64,000 nt of DNA, taken from an uncultured Aquimarina sp. GTDB taxonomy: Bacteria; Bacteroidota; Bacteroidia; Flavobacteriales; Flavobacteriaceae. Below are positions 46,253-54,929 of this stretch, piece after piece (the first letter of the stretch is position 1; the number at the start of each line of letters is the position of its first letter). The notes beneath the pieces are model-generated. The model made no database searches. It had not been told where the DNA came from and worked only from the letters and a program-made list of their open reading frames with translations. Location of the stretch: contig CANMTP010000001.1 of the NCBI GenBank assembly GCA_947500845.1, forward strand, positions 600,088-664,087, given 5' to 3'. A program made the translations under genes and the position numbers.

Positions 46253-49087
46253 ATGAACATGGTTTATAAGAAAATCACACTACTGTTACTTTTCACCTGC
46301 GTATTTACGATCGCCCAAAAGAAGGTGATCACACATGATGACTATGACTTATGGAAGAAGATTAGTAACGTAAAGATATCTGATCTGGGAACATTGGTAG
46401 TTACAACGATAGAAACAGCTACAGGGAGGGGAAATGGTTACATCGAGATTTACAATACTAAAACTGATCAAAAATCTACTTTCTTTAATGGATATGATCC
46501 AGCGATTTCGTTTGACGAAAACTACGTTGTTTTCAAAGTGAAACCAACATATGAAGATGTAAGAAAGGAAAAGAAAAAGAAGAAAAAAGTCAAAAAAGAA
46601 GATTTGCCAAAAGATGCACTGTTTATTTACGATGTAAAAAGCAATAAAATTTATGATTCTATTCCAAGAATAGCAAAGTACACATTACCAAAAAAATCAT
46701 CGGGCTGGATGGTTCTTGAAAAATTTAAAAATAAAAAGAAAAAGGATTCTTCAAAAAACAACAAAATAAAGGATACTACAGACAAAAATCTTCCTGTAAC
46801 TTTTAAGCAGAAATATGGGTTGGTGTATACTTTTGAAAACAAAAAAAGAGATACTATTCTTCAAATCAAAGATTTTGTAGTTCCTGAAAAAGGAAATATA
46901 TTCTATTATTCTCGTACCAGTAAAGCACAAAATAAGTCAAAGGACGAGAAAGAAAGAGATCTTGGGATTTATAAATATAATATCGAAAAAGGTATTGAAG
47001 AAGTGATTGATACGGTCAACTACATATATGATAAACTATCCACAAGTAAAACAGGAAACCATTTTACATTTATCTCAGTAAAGGATTCAACGGCAACAGA
47101 CTCTCTAAATCACGAACTCTTTTACTATACAAATAATACACTCGACAAGCTCGCAGACGATATTTCAGGAAAAAATCTTAAAAGAGATTGGGAGTTAAGC
47201 GGTGATCAAACTCCTTTTTTCTCTGAAAACGAAAAGAGGCTTTATTTTTATTCAAAACCAAAAACCGAATTTAAAAAAGACACAACACTATTGGATGAAG
47301 AAATCCCACAAGTAGATGTCTGGCATTGGCAGGACAAGATGATCCAGCCAGAACAAAAATCGAAGTTTAAGGAGCTAAATAAAAAGGCCTACATATCATA
47401 TTATAATATTGACAAGAAAGATGTTATTCATCTGCAAGACGAGCAGATAGATGATCTTATTTTTGATAAAAACAAAGAACAGAAATTTGTTCTAGGTGCT
47501 ACAGGAGATCCATATGATATAAAACGTTCCTGGAACAGTCCATGGACTCGCGATTTTTATGTGATCAATACCATTACAGGACAAAAACGTATTGCATTGA
47601 GGAATAATGCCTTAGAACCGGTTTTGTCTTCTGATGGGAAGTATGCCTTATATTTTGATATATACAAACAACATTGGTTTTCACTTAACTTAGAGACTTT
47701 GCAAACCTTAAATCTTACCAATGATATTCAAGTTCCACTGTATGATGAAGATGATGATCATCCAATGTTACCATATCCGCATGGCTTTGGGGGTTTTGAT
47801 GAGAATGGTAAGGCGTTGGTTTATGATAAGTTTGATGTATGGAGAGTTTCCCTCAATGGAAAGGAAAAGCCCCAGAATATTACAAAAAACGGAAGAAAAA
47901 ATAATGTAGAATATAGAACAGAGAATCTGGATCCTGAAAATAAGAATAAAGCTTCTTATGCAAACCAAGAATTACTAATTACAAGTTTCGATAAAACTTC
48001 AAAAGCATCCGGTCTTTATGTCTTAAAGAAAAACAAATTAGTAGAAAAAACAGCTCCTGGGGACTTCTTAATTCGCAGATATCAAAAGGCTCAAGATGCC
48101 GAAGTATTTTCATATACAAAAGAAAACTTCAATACCCATCCAGACCTTTACATCTCAAAAAATGGTTTAAATAATGCCAAAATGATCACTAATGTCAATC
48201 CCCAACAAAAAGATTTTAAATGGGGTAGTGCAGAGCTTTTTTCTTGGAAAGCCTATGACGGTAAAGTACTCGAAGGTATTATCTATAAACCAGAGAATTT
48301 TGATCCAGCAAAGAAGTATCCTATGATCACTTATTTCTATGAAAAACGTTCAGATAGGTATCACCAATATTATTCACCGCAACCAAGTGCATCGACCGTT
48401 AACCCAACATATTTGGTAAGTAATGATTACGTGATGTTTGTTCCCGATATTGTTTATGAAGAAGGAAAACCAGGGCCAAGCGCATACAATTGCATAGTTT
48501 CTGGTGTAGAAGCAGTAGAAAAACTGGGATATGTTGATTCTGACAATATTGCTATACAAGGACAGAGTTGGGGCGGTTACCAAGTGGCATATCTCATAAC
48601 GGTTACTAATAAGTTTAAAGCAGCTATGGCGGGTGCTCCTGTAAGCAATATGATTTCGGCGTACGGTGGGATTCGATGGCAATCGGGATTGAGTAGAGCC
48701 TTTCAATATGAAAAAACTCAAAGTCGTATTGGTAAAAACATATGGGAAGGATTTGATCTTTACATAGAGAACTCTCCTTTGTTTGGAATTCCTAAAATTG
48801 AAACTCCCTTATTAATGATGCATAATGATAAAGATGGTGCTGTGCCATATTATCAGGGTATTGAAATGTTTATGGGTATGAGAAGGTTACAAAAACCTGT
48901 GTGGTTATTGGTTTATAACGATGAGGCTCATAATCTTAGGAAGGTTAAAAATAAACAAGATCTTTCCATCAGAATGATGCAATTTTTTGATCATTACCTA
49001 AAGGGTGAACCGGCACCAGAGTGGATGGTTAAAGGTGTTTCCAGAGTTCAAAAAGGCAAGGACTTTGGATATGCTACCGATAAATAA
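46253..49087 (+). CDS. S9 family (prolyl oligopeptidase-like) secreted serine peptidase
   Basis: 944 residues with a signal peptide (MVYKKITLLLLFTCVFTIAQ). A propeller-like N-terminal region holds long Lys-rich stretches (about 100-180), followed by the alpha/beta-hydrolase domain from about 650: nucleophile Ser in IAIQGQSWGGYQVAY (about 763-777), the Asp in MMHNDKDGAVPYYQGIEMF (about 863), and the His in YNDEAHNLRKVKNKQDL (about 895). It likely cleaves oligopeptides in the periplasm. The gene follows the SusCD unit by 250 bases and precedes an M20 peptidase by 25, so the neighbourhood looks devoted to peptide use. Confidence 0.9.
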   Translation: MNMVYKKITLLLLFTCVFTIAQKKVITHDDYDLWKKISNVKISDLGTLVVTTIETATGRGNGYIEIYNTKTDQKSTFFNGYDPAISFDENYVVFKVKPTYEDVRKEKKKKKKVKKEDLPKDALFIYDVKSNKIYDSIPRIAKYTLPKKSSGWMVLEKFKNKKKKDSSKNNKIKDTTDKNLPVTFKQKYGLVYTFENKKRDTILQIKDFVVPEKGNIFYYSRTSKAQNKSKDEKERDLGIYKYNIEKGIEEVIDTVNYIYDKLSTSKTGNHFTFISVKDSTATDSLNHELFYYTNNTLDKLADDISGKNLKRDWELSGDQTPFFSENEKRLYFYSKPKTEFKKDTTLLDEEIPQVDVWHWQDKMIQPEQKSKFKELNKKAYISYYNIDKKDVIHLQDEQIDDLIFDKNKEQKFVLGATGDPYDIKRSWNSPWTRDFYVINTITGQKRIALRNNALEPVLSSDGKYALYFDIYKQHWFSLNLETLQTLNLTNDIQVPLYDEDDDHPMLPYPHGFGGFDENGKALVYDKFDVWRVSLNGKEKPQNITKNGRKNNVEYRTENLDPENKNKASYANQELLITSFDKTSKASGLYVLKKNKLVEKTAPGDFLIRRYQKAQDAEVFSYTKENFNTHPDLYISKNGLNNAKMITNVNPQQKDFKWGSAELFSWKAYDGKVLEGIIYKPENFDPAKKYPMITYFYEKRSDRYHQYYSPQPSASTVNPTYLVSNDYVMFVPDIVYEEGKPGPSAYNCIVSGVEAVEKLGYVDSDNIAIQGQSWGGYQVAYLITVTNKFKAAMAGAPVSNMISAYGGIRWQSGLSRAFQYEKTQSRIGKNIWEGFDLYIENSPLFGIPKIETPLLMMHNDKDGAVPYYQGIEMFMGMRRLQKPVWLLVYNDEAHNLRKVKNKQDLSIRMMQFFDHYLKGEPAPEWMVKGVSRVQKGKDFGYATDK

Positions 49088-49112
49088 TAAGACTTCATAT
49101 TTTAAAGAAATA

Positions 49113-50411
49113 ATGAATAAAAAACTCATCAGAATCACTGTGTTAATCTTTGTTTTTTGTGGTTTTACTGCAAAAGCGCAAAATACAGCAAAAGCGAATA
49201 AACCTTTTACTAAGGACATAGCTAGAATAATAAAAAAGAAAAACGTTCAGTACGCTATGCATACTATTGATTCATTAGATGAAGAGACCATCAGGAATAT
49301 GATAGTGCTTAATGAAATTTCTGCTCCGCCATTTAAAGAACATAAAAGAGCAAAAAAGTTTTTAGAAATGTTCTCCAAAACAGGAATCGATAGTGTTTGG
49401 ATTGATACTGAAGGTAACGTATTAGCATTGCGTAAAGGTAGAAAAAGGGACAAAACAGTAGTATTAGATGCTCATATGGATACTGTTTTTCCTGAAGAAA
49501 CAGACGTTAAGGTAAAGAAAGAAGGTAACACTTATGCCGCCCCGGGTATTGGAGACAATACAAGAGGAATGGCTATGCTTCTTGCTGTTTTAAATGGTAT
49601 GAATATGTCGTCTATTGAAACTGATGCTGATGTAGTATTTGTTGGGACCGTAGGAGAAGAAGGTCTAGGTGACTTGCGGGGTGTTAAACATTTGTTTAGT
49701 GAAACATCAGATATCAAAATTGACTCATGGATATCAATTGATGGTGGAGGAAACGGTCGTATTATAAATGGCGGACTTGGGTCGAAAAGATATAAGGTGA
49801 TTTTCAAAGGACCAGGAGGACATTCGTGGGGAGCTTTTGGATTAGCAAACCCACATCATGCTTTGGGAAAAGCGATTTCTATTTTTGTAGAAGAAGCAGC
49901 AAAATATACCGATATAGAAGGACCAAAAACTTCTTTCAATATTGGTAGAATAGGAGGTGGTACCTCTGTCAATTCAATTCCTTTTGAATCCTGGATGGAG
50001 GTCGATATGCGCTCGGTGAGTCCAAAAAGACTTTTGGAGATTGAGAGTATTTTAAAAACAAGCATGAAAAAGGCCGAATCTGTTTACAATGCTTCCACAA
50101 TAAAGGACAAAGTAATTCTTGAAATTAAACCTATAGGGGATCGTCCTTCAGGTATTTTAGCAGAAAATATACCACTTGTACAGAGAGCAATAGCTGCTGC
50201 ATCATATTTCAATATTTCTCCTGTTCTAGGTACAGGTTCTACAAACAGTAACATTCCTATTTCCAAAAACATACCGGCGATTACTATAGGTAGAGGAGGT
50301 AAAGGAAAAGGGGCTCATTCTCTTAATGAAACATGGTCAAATATTGATGGTGCTAAGAATATAAAAATGGCTTTAATTATTACTTTGGCTGAAGCCGGTA
50401 TTGCCGATTAA
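49113..50411 (+). CDS. M20 family metallopeptidase, secreted
   Basis: 432 residues from ATG 49113, chosen because it gives a signal peptide (MNKKLIRITVLIFVFCGFTAKAQ). Metal-site motifs are VVLDAHMDTVFPEE (about 116-129), GIGDNTRGMAMLLAVL (about 144-159, bridging Asp) and FVGTVGEEGLGDLRGVKHLF (about 176-195, catalytic Glu-Glu); the dimerisation domain follows (KGPGGHSWGAFGLANPHHALGKAI), and a late GSTNSNIPIS region supplies the remaining ligands. Such enzymes trim small peptides or hydrolyse amide bonds in the periplasm. Probably co-transcribed with the S9 peptidase 25 bases upstream. Confidence 0.9.
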   Translation: MNKKLIRITVLIFVFCGFTAKAQNTAKANKPFTKDIARIIKKKNVQYAMHTIDSLDEETIRNMIVLNEISAPPFKEHKRAKKFLEMFSKTGIDSVWIDTEGNVLALRKGRKRDKTVVLDAHMDTVFPEETDVKVKKEGNTYAAPGIGDNTRGMAMLLAVLNGMNMSSIETDADVVFVGTVGEEGLGDLRGVKHLFSETSDIKIDSWISIDGGGNGRIINGGLGSKRYKVIFKGPGGHSWGAFGLANPHHALGKAISIFVEEAAKYTDIEGPKTSFNIGRIGGGTSVNSIPFESWMEVDMRSVSPKRLLEIESILKTSMKKAESVYNASTIKDKVILEIKPIGDRPSGILAENIPLVQRAIAAASYFNISPVLGTGSTNSNIPISKNIPAITIGRGGKGKGAHSLNETWSNIDGAKNIKMALIITLAEAGIAD

Positions 50412-50467
50412 TATTTTTATGGATTTATTTTTAACGATAGCTTAAAATATTTCCTACATTTATTAGT

Positions 50468-51046
50468 ATGAAATATAATATTGTTAAAGAATCTTTGGTC
50501 TATGATGGTTTTTTGAAAATTAAAGAAGCTTTGATCACTCATGACCGTTTTGATGAGAACACTTCAGTTACATATACTCGTGAAGTTTTAGATAAAGGAC
50601 CGTTTGTTGCTGTGTTATTATATGAAAAGGATACTGATCAGCTAGTTTTTATAAATCAATTCAGGTATCCAACGATCAAAAATGGTACGGGATGGCTTTT
50701 TGAAATTCCGGCTGGCGGAATAGAAGGGAAAGAGGACCCTATTCAAAGTGCCATTCGTGAAGTAGAAGAGGAAACAGGATACGTGGTAACTGATTTACAA
50801 CATATTTTGTCTTGTTATATGACTCCCGGTATTTCTTCTGAACGGATGTATTTATATTATGGAGAAGTAGTGCAAAATGATAAAAAAAATAAAGGAGGAG
50901 GAGCGGTATATGAAGATGAAGATATCAAAGTATGTAAATACCCTGCTGATGAAATAAAAACATTGTTAATGTCTGAAGTCATTGACGATGCAAAGTCAAT
51001 TATTGCATTACAATGGTTTATGATAAATAAGTTTAATGGGTCGTAA
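50468..51046 (+). CDS. NUDIX hydrolase (NudK / ADP-ribose pyrophosphatase-like)
   Basis: 192 residues. The Nudix box is complete: GGIEGKEDPIQSAIREVEEETGYV (about 79-102, pattern GX5EX7REUXEEXGU). The preceding FVAVLLYEKDTDQLVFINQFRYP and following SCYMTPGISSERMYLYYGEV are typical of NudK/ADP-ribose pyrophosphatase types that cleave nucleoside diphosphate sugars. It follows the M20 gene by 56 bases and converges with the DUF1704 gene, 5 bases apart. Confidence 0.9.
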   Translation: MKYNIVKESLVYDGFLKIKEALITHDRFDENTSVTYTREVLDKGPFVAVLLYEKDTDQLVFINQFRYPTIKNGTGWLFEIPAGGIEGKEDPIQSAIREVEEETGYVVTDLQHILSCYMTPGISSERMYLYYGEVVQNDKKNKGGGAVYEDEDIKVCKYPADEIKTLLMSEVIDDAKSIIALQWFMINKFNGS

Positions 51047-51051
51047 AGACT

Positions 51052-52209
51052 TCATTTTAGATTTCTCAATATGAAATCTAACTTTTTGTTTGTGTTTAGA
51101 TTTTGACTATAAGAATCGGTAATATGTTTACTTTTATTGGCCAGACCCAACTCCTGAAGTCTTAGTATACTATCTTTATTTTCTAAAGTCACTTTACCCG
51201 TAAATAAAGGATTCATGTCTTGTCCCGAGTGATAATAATCGTATATCTTTTTAAGGCCAGTTAAATAAAGATAATCCTTTGTGAACCCACCTCCGCGATG
51301 CACCCGTAAGGTGATTTGCCAGGCATTTTCACGATCTAACTTGTATTGACTATAAAGTAAATCAAAAGTATCTTTAAAATCGTAGCCTTTTATTAGGCTA
51401 TCGGCGGCAATAACTCGATAAGCAAGTTCTTTCATTCGTCGTAAAGTAAGACTGCCAGACATATATTCGCTAAATACCGCCAAACCTTCTTGAGTTTCTG
51501 TATTATTTACAAAACCATTGGAAAAAATTTTTAATGGTTGACTTTTTCCGTTAAAAGTTGTTACCATATGGACTCCAATCTCGTGATTAGCTAAAACCAT
51601 TAGCTCATTATCATTAAATTGATAGTTTTTTTTCAAGACTAATGTTTCTGACGCATTCAGCACCATTGCTGAAGCAGAGATATGAGTAGATTTTTTGATA
51701 TTAAAGTCAAAAGCATATCGTTTTGCAAAATCTTTAAAATACAACTCTGCATCGTCTACAGAATGTTTTTTGACAAAATTATTAGTAGAAGGTTCATCTG
51801 CAAAATGCAAAATAAATCTCGCATTCTCTACGTCTCGTTCTTTTGGAGTTCCAAATACTTTTAGTGAATTATAGTAAAATTTTTTTCCTGTACCTATTGT
51901 TTCTATGCACTGGATCAATCCAGAATATTCATAGATTATATCTTGGTACAGTTTAAGTATTTCAATATCCTCTATACGTTCTAGTCGTTGGTTAAAAAAT
52001 AATCGCTGTAGTTTATATGGGTTGAATTTTATTTTTCGATACTTAAATATTGGGTTTTCCCTGTATTTACTTGCAAAAAAGGCTTTTTTCTCATGCTCAA
52101 TATTCAGAGGATTTAAGTAGTTAAGAAGTTCGATATTCTTTACTAGCCTGTCTAGATTTTGATCTATTTCGAAAAGATCACGATATGTTTCGACTACATC
52201 TTCAATCAT
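51052..52209 (-). CDS. DUF1704 (QEGLA motif, MATCAP-like) metallopeptidase
   Basis: 385 residues from ATG 52209 (MIEDVVETYRDLFEIDQNLDRL); the frame is open further upstream but unlike the family. The zinc-binding signature is the unusual HExxxH form, HEIGVH at 209-214, inside NELMVLANHEIGVHMVTTFNG, with the QEGLA motif at 240-244 (NTETQEGLAVFSEYMSG). Bacterial members are often annotated 'flavohemoglobin expression-modulating QEGLA motif protein'; the eukaryotic relative MATCAP is a tubulin tyrosine carboxypeptidase with the same HExxxH. It is the third gene of the minus-strand cassette with the ATP-grasp ligase and the amidohydrolase-like gene. No signal peptide, so cytoplasmic. Substrate unknown. 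Confidence 0.85.
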   Translation of the reverse strand: MIEDVVETYRDLFEIDQNLDRLVKNIELLNYLNPLNIEHEKKAFFASKYRENPIFKYRKIKFNPYKLQRLFFNQRLERIEDIEILKLYQDIIYEYSGLIQCIETIGTGKKFYYNSLKVFGTPKERDVENARFILHFADEPSTNNFVKKHSVDDAELYFKDFAKRYAFDFNIKKSTHISASAMVLNASETLVLKKNYQFNDNELMVLANHEIGVHMVTTFNGKSQPLKIFSNGFVNNTETQEGLAVFSEYMSGSLTLRRMKELAYRVIAADSLIKGYDFKDTFDLLYSQYKLDRENAWQITLRVHRGGGFTKDYLYLTGLKKIYDYYHSGQDMNPLFTGKVTLENKDSILRLQELGLANKSKHITDSYSQNLNTNKKLDFILRNLK

Positions 52210-52292
52210 TATCCTTATAATTCTTATTAGTTGGGTATAGAAAGCACAAACTAAAGGCAAAAAACCGAAATTAACAAATAAGGAAAGCTTTC

Positions 52293-53126
52293 CTACATTA
52301 TAAATTGATCATAAAATGTTTTCGCATGTAATGGAAGTTGATTCTTTAATCCTTGACTAATAGCGTACACAACCTCGGGATATATAATGTATTGTAATTC
52401 ATGACAATAGATTTTAGAAAATTCTGTCGCTAACACCAAAGTATTTTTAAAATTTTGAGTAATATACTTAAGAAAATATCCATTTCCTTGAAAAGTGTCA
52501 TTTATAGCGGAAGTAACAGGAATATCAATTGGAAGTTCAATTTGAGATAGCATTTTAGCCCATGAATCTGCAAAAGCTGCGTACCTGGCATTATCAATAT
52601 TTGAAGTGCCAAGATTGATCACGGGAACCTCTCGACTCCATCGTCTCCAATTATACGAATGCATATCATAGATTATTGCTGCACCATACTTAGATTCAAT
52701 TTTGGAAACAAGTTTATGCACTACTCGATAAAAGTTATCATGTTTTTCCAGAGAGCGATTTTTTGTATCTGCTCTTAAAGGTGCTTTCCATAATTCTTTA
52801 CCCCAAGCATCCTCATAAATGGCATGTTTTGGTTCACGATTAAGATCATATTCAAAACGAGAATCGCATCCGGCAATAACGATAGGATGATTTTGAACCA
52901 TTTGTTTTGTTGAAGGATCTTCTTCATACCAACGATCATATTCGGTATGAAGATAATTACTCCATAATTCCTTTCTAAATTGATGTCCATCATGAACCGC
53001 CCCACAGATATAATGAGAATACGAATCAATTTTTAAGGTAAATGAGTAATCATCTGCAACAGCATGAAAAGGTTCTTCAGCATTTATTTTTTTTATAATT
53101 TCTTTAATAGATAGCTTATGCATCAT
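52293..53126 (-). CDS. N-formylglutamate amidohydrolase-like protein
   Basis: 277 residues. Zinc-site segments of the family are visible: ICGAVHDGHQFRKELWSNYL (about 37-56), GCDSRFEYDLNRE (about 92-104), GAAIIYDMHSYNWRRW (about 155-170) and LVLATEFSKIYCHE (about 233). The fold is related to M14-type carboxypeptidases. No histidine-degradation genes are near, so a role in deformylating formylglutamate is unlikely; an amide bond made by the adjacent ATP-grasp ligase is a more natural target (inference). Its start overlaps the end of the ATP-grasp gene by 11 bases; a second ATG follows the first directly (53123). Confidence 0.85.
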   Translation of the reverse strand: MMHKLSIKEIIKKINAEEPFHAVADDYSFTLKIDSYSHYICGAVHDGHQFRKELWSNYLHTEYDRWYEEDPSTKQMVQNHPIVIAGCDSRFEYDLNREPKHAIYEDAWGKELWKAPLRADTKNRSLEKHDNFYRVVHKLVSKIESKYGAAIIYDMHSYNWRRWSREVPVINLGTSNIDNARYAAFADSWAKMLSQIELPIDIPVTSAINDTFQGNGYFLKYITQNFKNTLVLATEFSKIYCHELQYIIYPEVVYAISQGLKNQLPLHAKTFYDQFIM

Positions 53127-54147
53127 CTACCCTTTTTCTTAATTTTGCTTTTCTATCAAACCTGGTAACACGTTGTACTACTTTATCTTCAATAAAATCG
53201 ATTACTTTTTCCTGTAACTTAATTTTATATTTTTTGTTGATATAGGTGATCCCACCCGGACTCATAACATTAACTTCTACCAGCATTCCGTTAATAACAT
53301 CAATTCCAACAAAGTAAAGTCCGTCCTTCACCAATTTTGGTCCAATCTTACGGCATAACTCTTTTTCCTGTTTAGTCAATGAATGCTTTACAACAGACCC
53401 TCCTGCAGTAACGTTAGATCTGTGATCATCTTCTCCTGGAATTCTACGCATAGCTCCAATTGGTTTACCGTTAAGAAGTAAGATCCTTACGTCACCTTGA
53501 TCTGCACCTTCTATATAATCTTGTAAAATCACATAGTTAGTAGTACCATCTTTATTATCGATATAAAAGTCGAGTAATGAACGAATGCTAGACATGGCTC
53601 CTTTTTCAATTAAAATAACACCAGAACCGCCAAAACCATTAAGCGGTTTCAGTATCATTTTGTCATGTGGTGCTTCTTTAATCATTTTAATTAAATAGTC
53701 TTTGTTTTTTGTTACATGAGTACTAGGGATAAAATGGGTTTCGAGATCATCAAAAGCAGCAGTATACAATTTATTATTTGATCTTCTGATCCCGTCAATA
53801 TCATTCATGATAAAAACATCATCTTTTACAGAGTCTAAAAAGTTAAGCATGATCATATCCAGGGGAGGGTTACTTCTCAGAATGATTACGTCAAATCCGG
53901 CTAATGGTAACATTTCATCTCTAAAAGTTGTCTTGGTGTGAAAAGATTTTAGGGAAGACGAAATTTTATCAGCTCGATTAATTACTTTACAAAAAGAATA
54001 GGTAACACTATCGCGAATAGTCAAATTTGATGGAGTAGCTAAGGCTACACCATGGCCCCTTTTGGCGCATTCATGAATTAAGGTTAACGAGGTGTCTTTT
54101 TCTGGGTCAATTTCCTCCCAGGGATACATTAAAAAGCAAACATTCAT
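53116..54147 (-). CDS. ATP-grasp ligase, glutathione synthetase (GshB)-like
   Basis: 343 residues. N-terminal MNVCFLMYPWEEIDPEKDTSLTLIHECAKRGH is GshB-like; ATP-grasp elements are DKMILKPLNGFGGSGVILIEKG (about 158-179), VILQDYIEGADQGDVRILLLNGKPIGAMRRIPGEDDHRSNVTAGG (about 206-250) and the Mg-binding GLYFVGIDVINGMLVEVNVMSPGG (about 278-301). It should couple ATP cleavage to formation of a peptide-like bond. No gshA is near, and the cell has bshA for bacillithiol, so true glutathione synthesis is doubtful. It leads a three-gene unit with the amidohydrolase-like and DUF1704 genes. Confidence 0.87.
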   Translation of the reverse strand: MNVCFLMYPWEEIDPEKDTSLTLIHECAKRGHGVALATPSNLTIRDSVTYSFCKVINRADKISSSLKSFHTKTTFRDEMLPLAGFDVIILRSNPPLDMIMLNFLDSVKDDVFIMNDIDGIRRSNNKLYTAAFDDLETHFIPSTHVTKNKDYLIKMIKEAPHDKMILKPLNGFGGSGVILIEKGAMSSIRSLLDFYIDNKDGTTNYVILQDYIEGADQGDVRILLLNGKPIGAMRRIPGEDDHRSNVTAGGSVVKHSLTKQEKELCRKIGPKLVKDGLYFVGIDVINGMLVEVNVMSPGGITYINKKYKIKLQEKVIDFIEDKVVQRVTRFDRKAKLRKRVDDA

Positions 54148-54233
54148 TATTGGTGATTTTTTTAGATGTAAAAATTTACGTTTTTTATGTGAAAATCAAG
54201 AAAAAAAGTAAAATAAAGTTGAATAGATAACAA

Positions 54234-54833
54234 TTAATTATTCGTTTGCTCACAATTAGCGTCAATAGTCACTTTTTGCATTTTTTTCCAAATAGGATGT
54301 TTTGGATTTTGAGGAGAAAGATTGAACAAAACTAAATGTTTATTTAACCTGTGACAAAATTTGTAGTCCACGATGATATTGAGGTTTACTTCTTTTTTTG
54401 CAGTGAACGCATCATAAGTCATTACTTTTCCAACATATACAGAGTCATTGACTTTTTCAAAAAATGCTTTGGCTTTCGGAAGCTTCTTTAAGAGATTTAA
54501 ATTCATTTTGGAGACCATGCTCATTAATCCATCGAAATAGAGTTCTATTTCTGTTTCAAGTTTTCCTATAGAAAGCTGTGGATTTTCATTTATTTCCCAC
54601 AAAAAAACATAGGAAAAATAATCTGTAGCATCTTTTTCACCCCAACCAGGCGCAAAACGAACATGTTCTTTACCCGAATATGTTATTGATGATGCAAATT
54701 TCAAAGGGAATTCAATTATTTCACCCCTCCAATTATCTGGTGCTAACAGTAGATTTTTGGAGGTATTATCATTTGAACAGCGTATAAATAATAACAAAAT
54801 CAAAAAAAAAGGTACGGTTTTTGAATAATTCAT
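54234..54833 (-). CDS. lipoprotein of unknown function
   Basis: 199 residues with lipoprotein signal MNYSKTVPFFLILLLFIRCSN (lipobox FIRC). The body (WRGEIIEFPLKFASSITYSGKEHVRFAPGWGEKDATDYFSYVFLWEI, LSIGKLETEIELYFDGLMSMV, VGKVMTYDAFTAKKEVNLNIIVDYKFC) has a mixed strand/helix pattern with no family recognised. Divergent from the pseudo-M28 gene; TACTTTTA on the minus strand about 30 bases upstream may be its -7 box. It is 86 bases upstream of the ATP-grasp gene on the same strand and could be the first gene of that unit. Confidence 0.65.
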   Translation of the reverse strand: MNYSKTVPFFLILLLFIRCSNDNTSKNLLLAPDNWRGEIIEFPLKFASSITYSGKEHVRFAPGWGEKDATDYFSYVFLWEINENPQLSIGKLETEIELYFDGLMSMVSKMNLNLLKKLPKAKAFFEKVNDSVYVGKVMTYDAFTAKKEVNLNIIVDYKFCHRLNKHLVLFNLSPQNPKHPIWKKMQKVTIDANCEQTNN

Positions 54834-54867
54834 ATTTGATAGATTATTTATTATTAAAAGTAATAAA

Positions 54868-54897
54868 TTGTATTATAATAGAATTTCCCTAAATTTG
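54868..54897 (+). promoter_or_regulatory. promoter of the M28-like gene
   Basis: TTG (54868-54870), a 19-base spacer and TAAATTTG (54890-54897) match the Bacteroidota consensus. The predicted start near 54903 excludes the GTG at 54897 as start codon and favours the ATG at 54930. Confidence 0.65.
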
Positions 54898-54929
54898 TGT
54901 TAAATACCATGGAATACAAAACCTACAAA

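Noticed and set aside
52293..53126. Calling the amidohydrolase-like gene hutG (histidine breakdown)
   Set aside because: No hut genes nearby, and its operon partners point to a different role.
53116..54147. Calling the ATP-grasp protein glutathione synthetase (gshB)
   Set aside because: No gshA nearby, bshA present in the window, and the gene is embedded with amidohydrolase-like and DUF1704 genes; only family-level likeness is supported.
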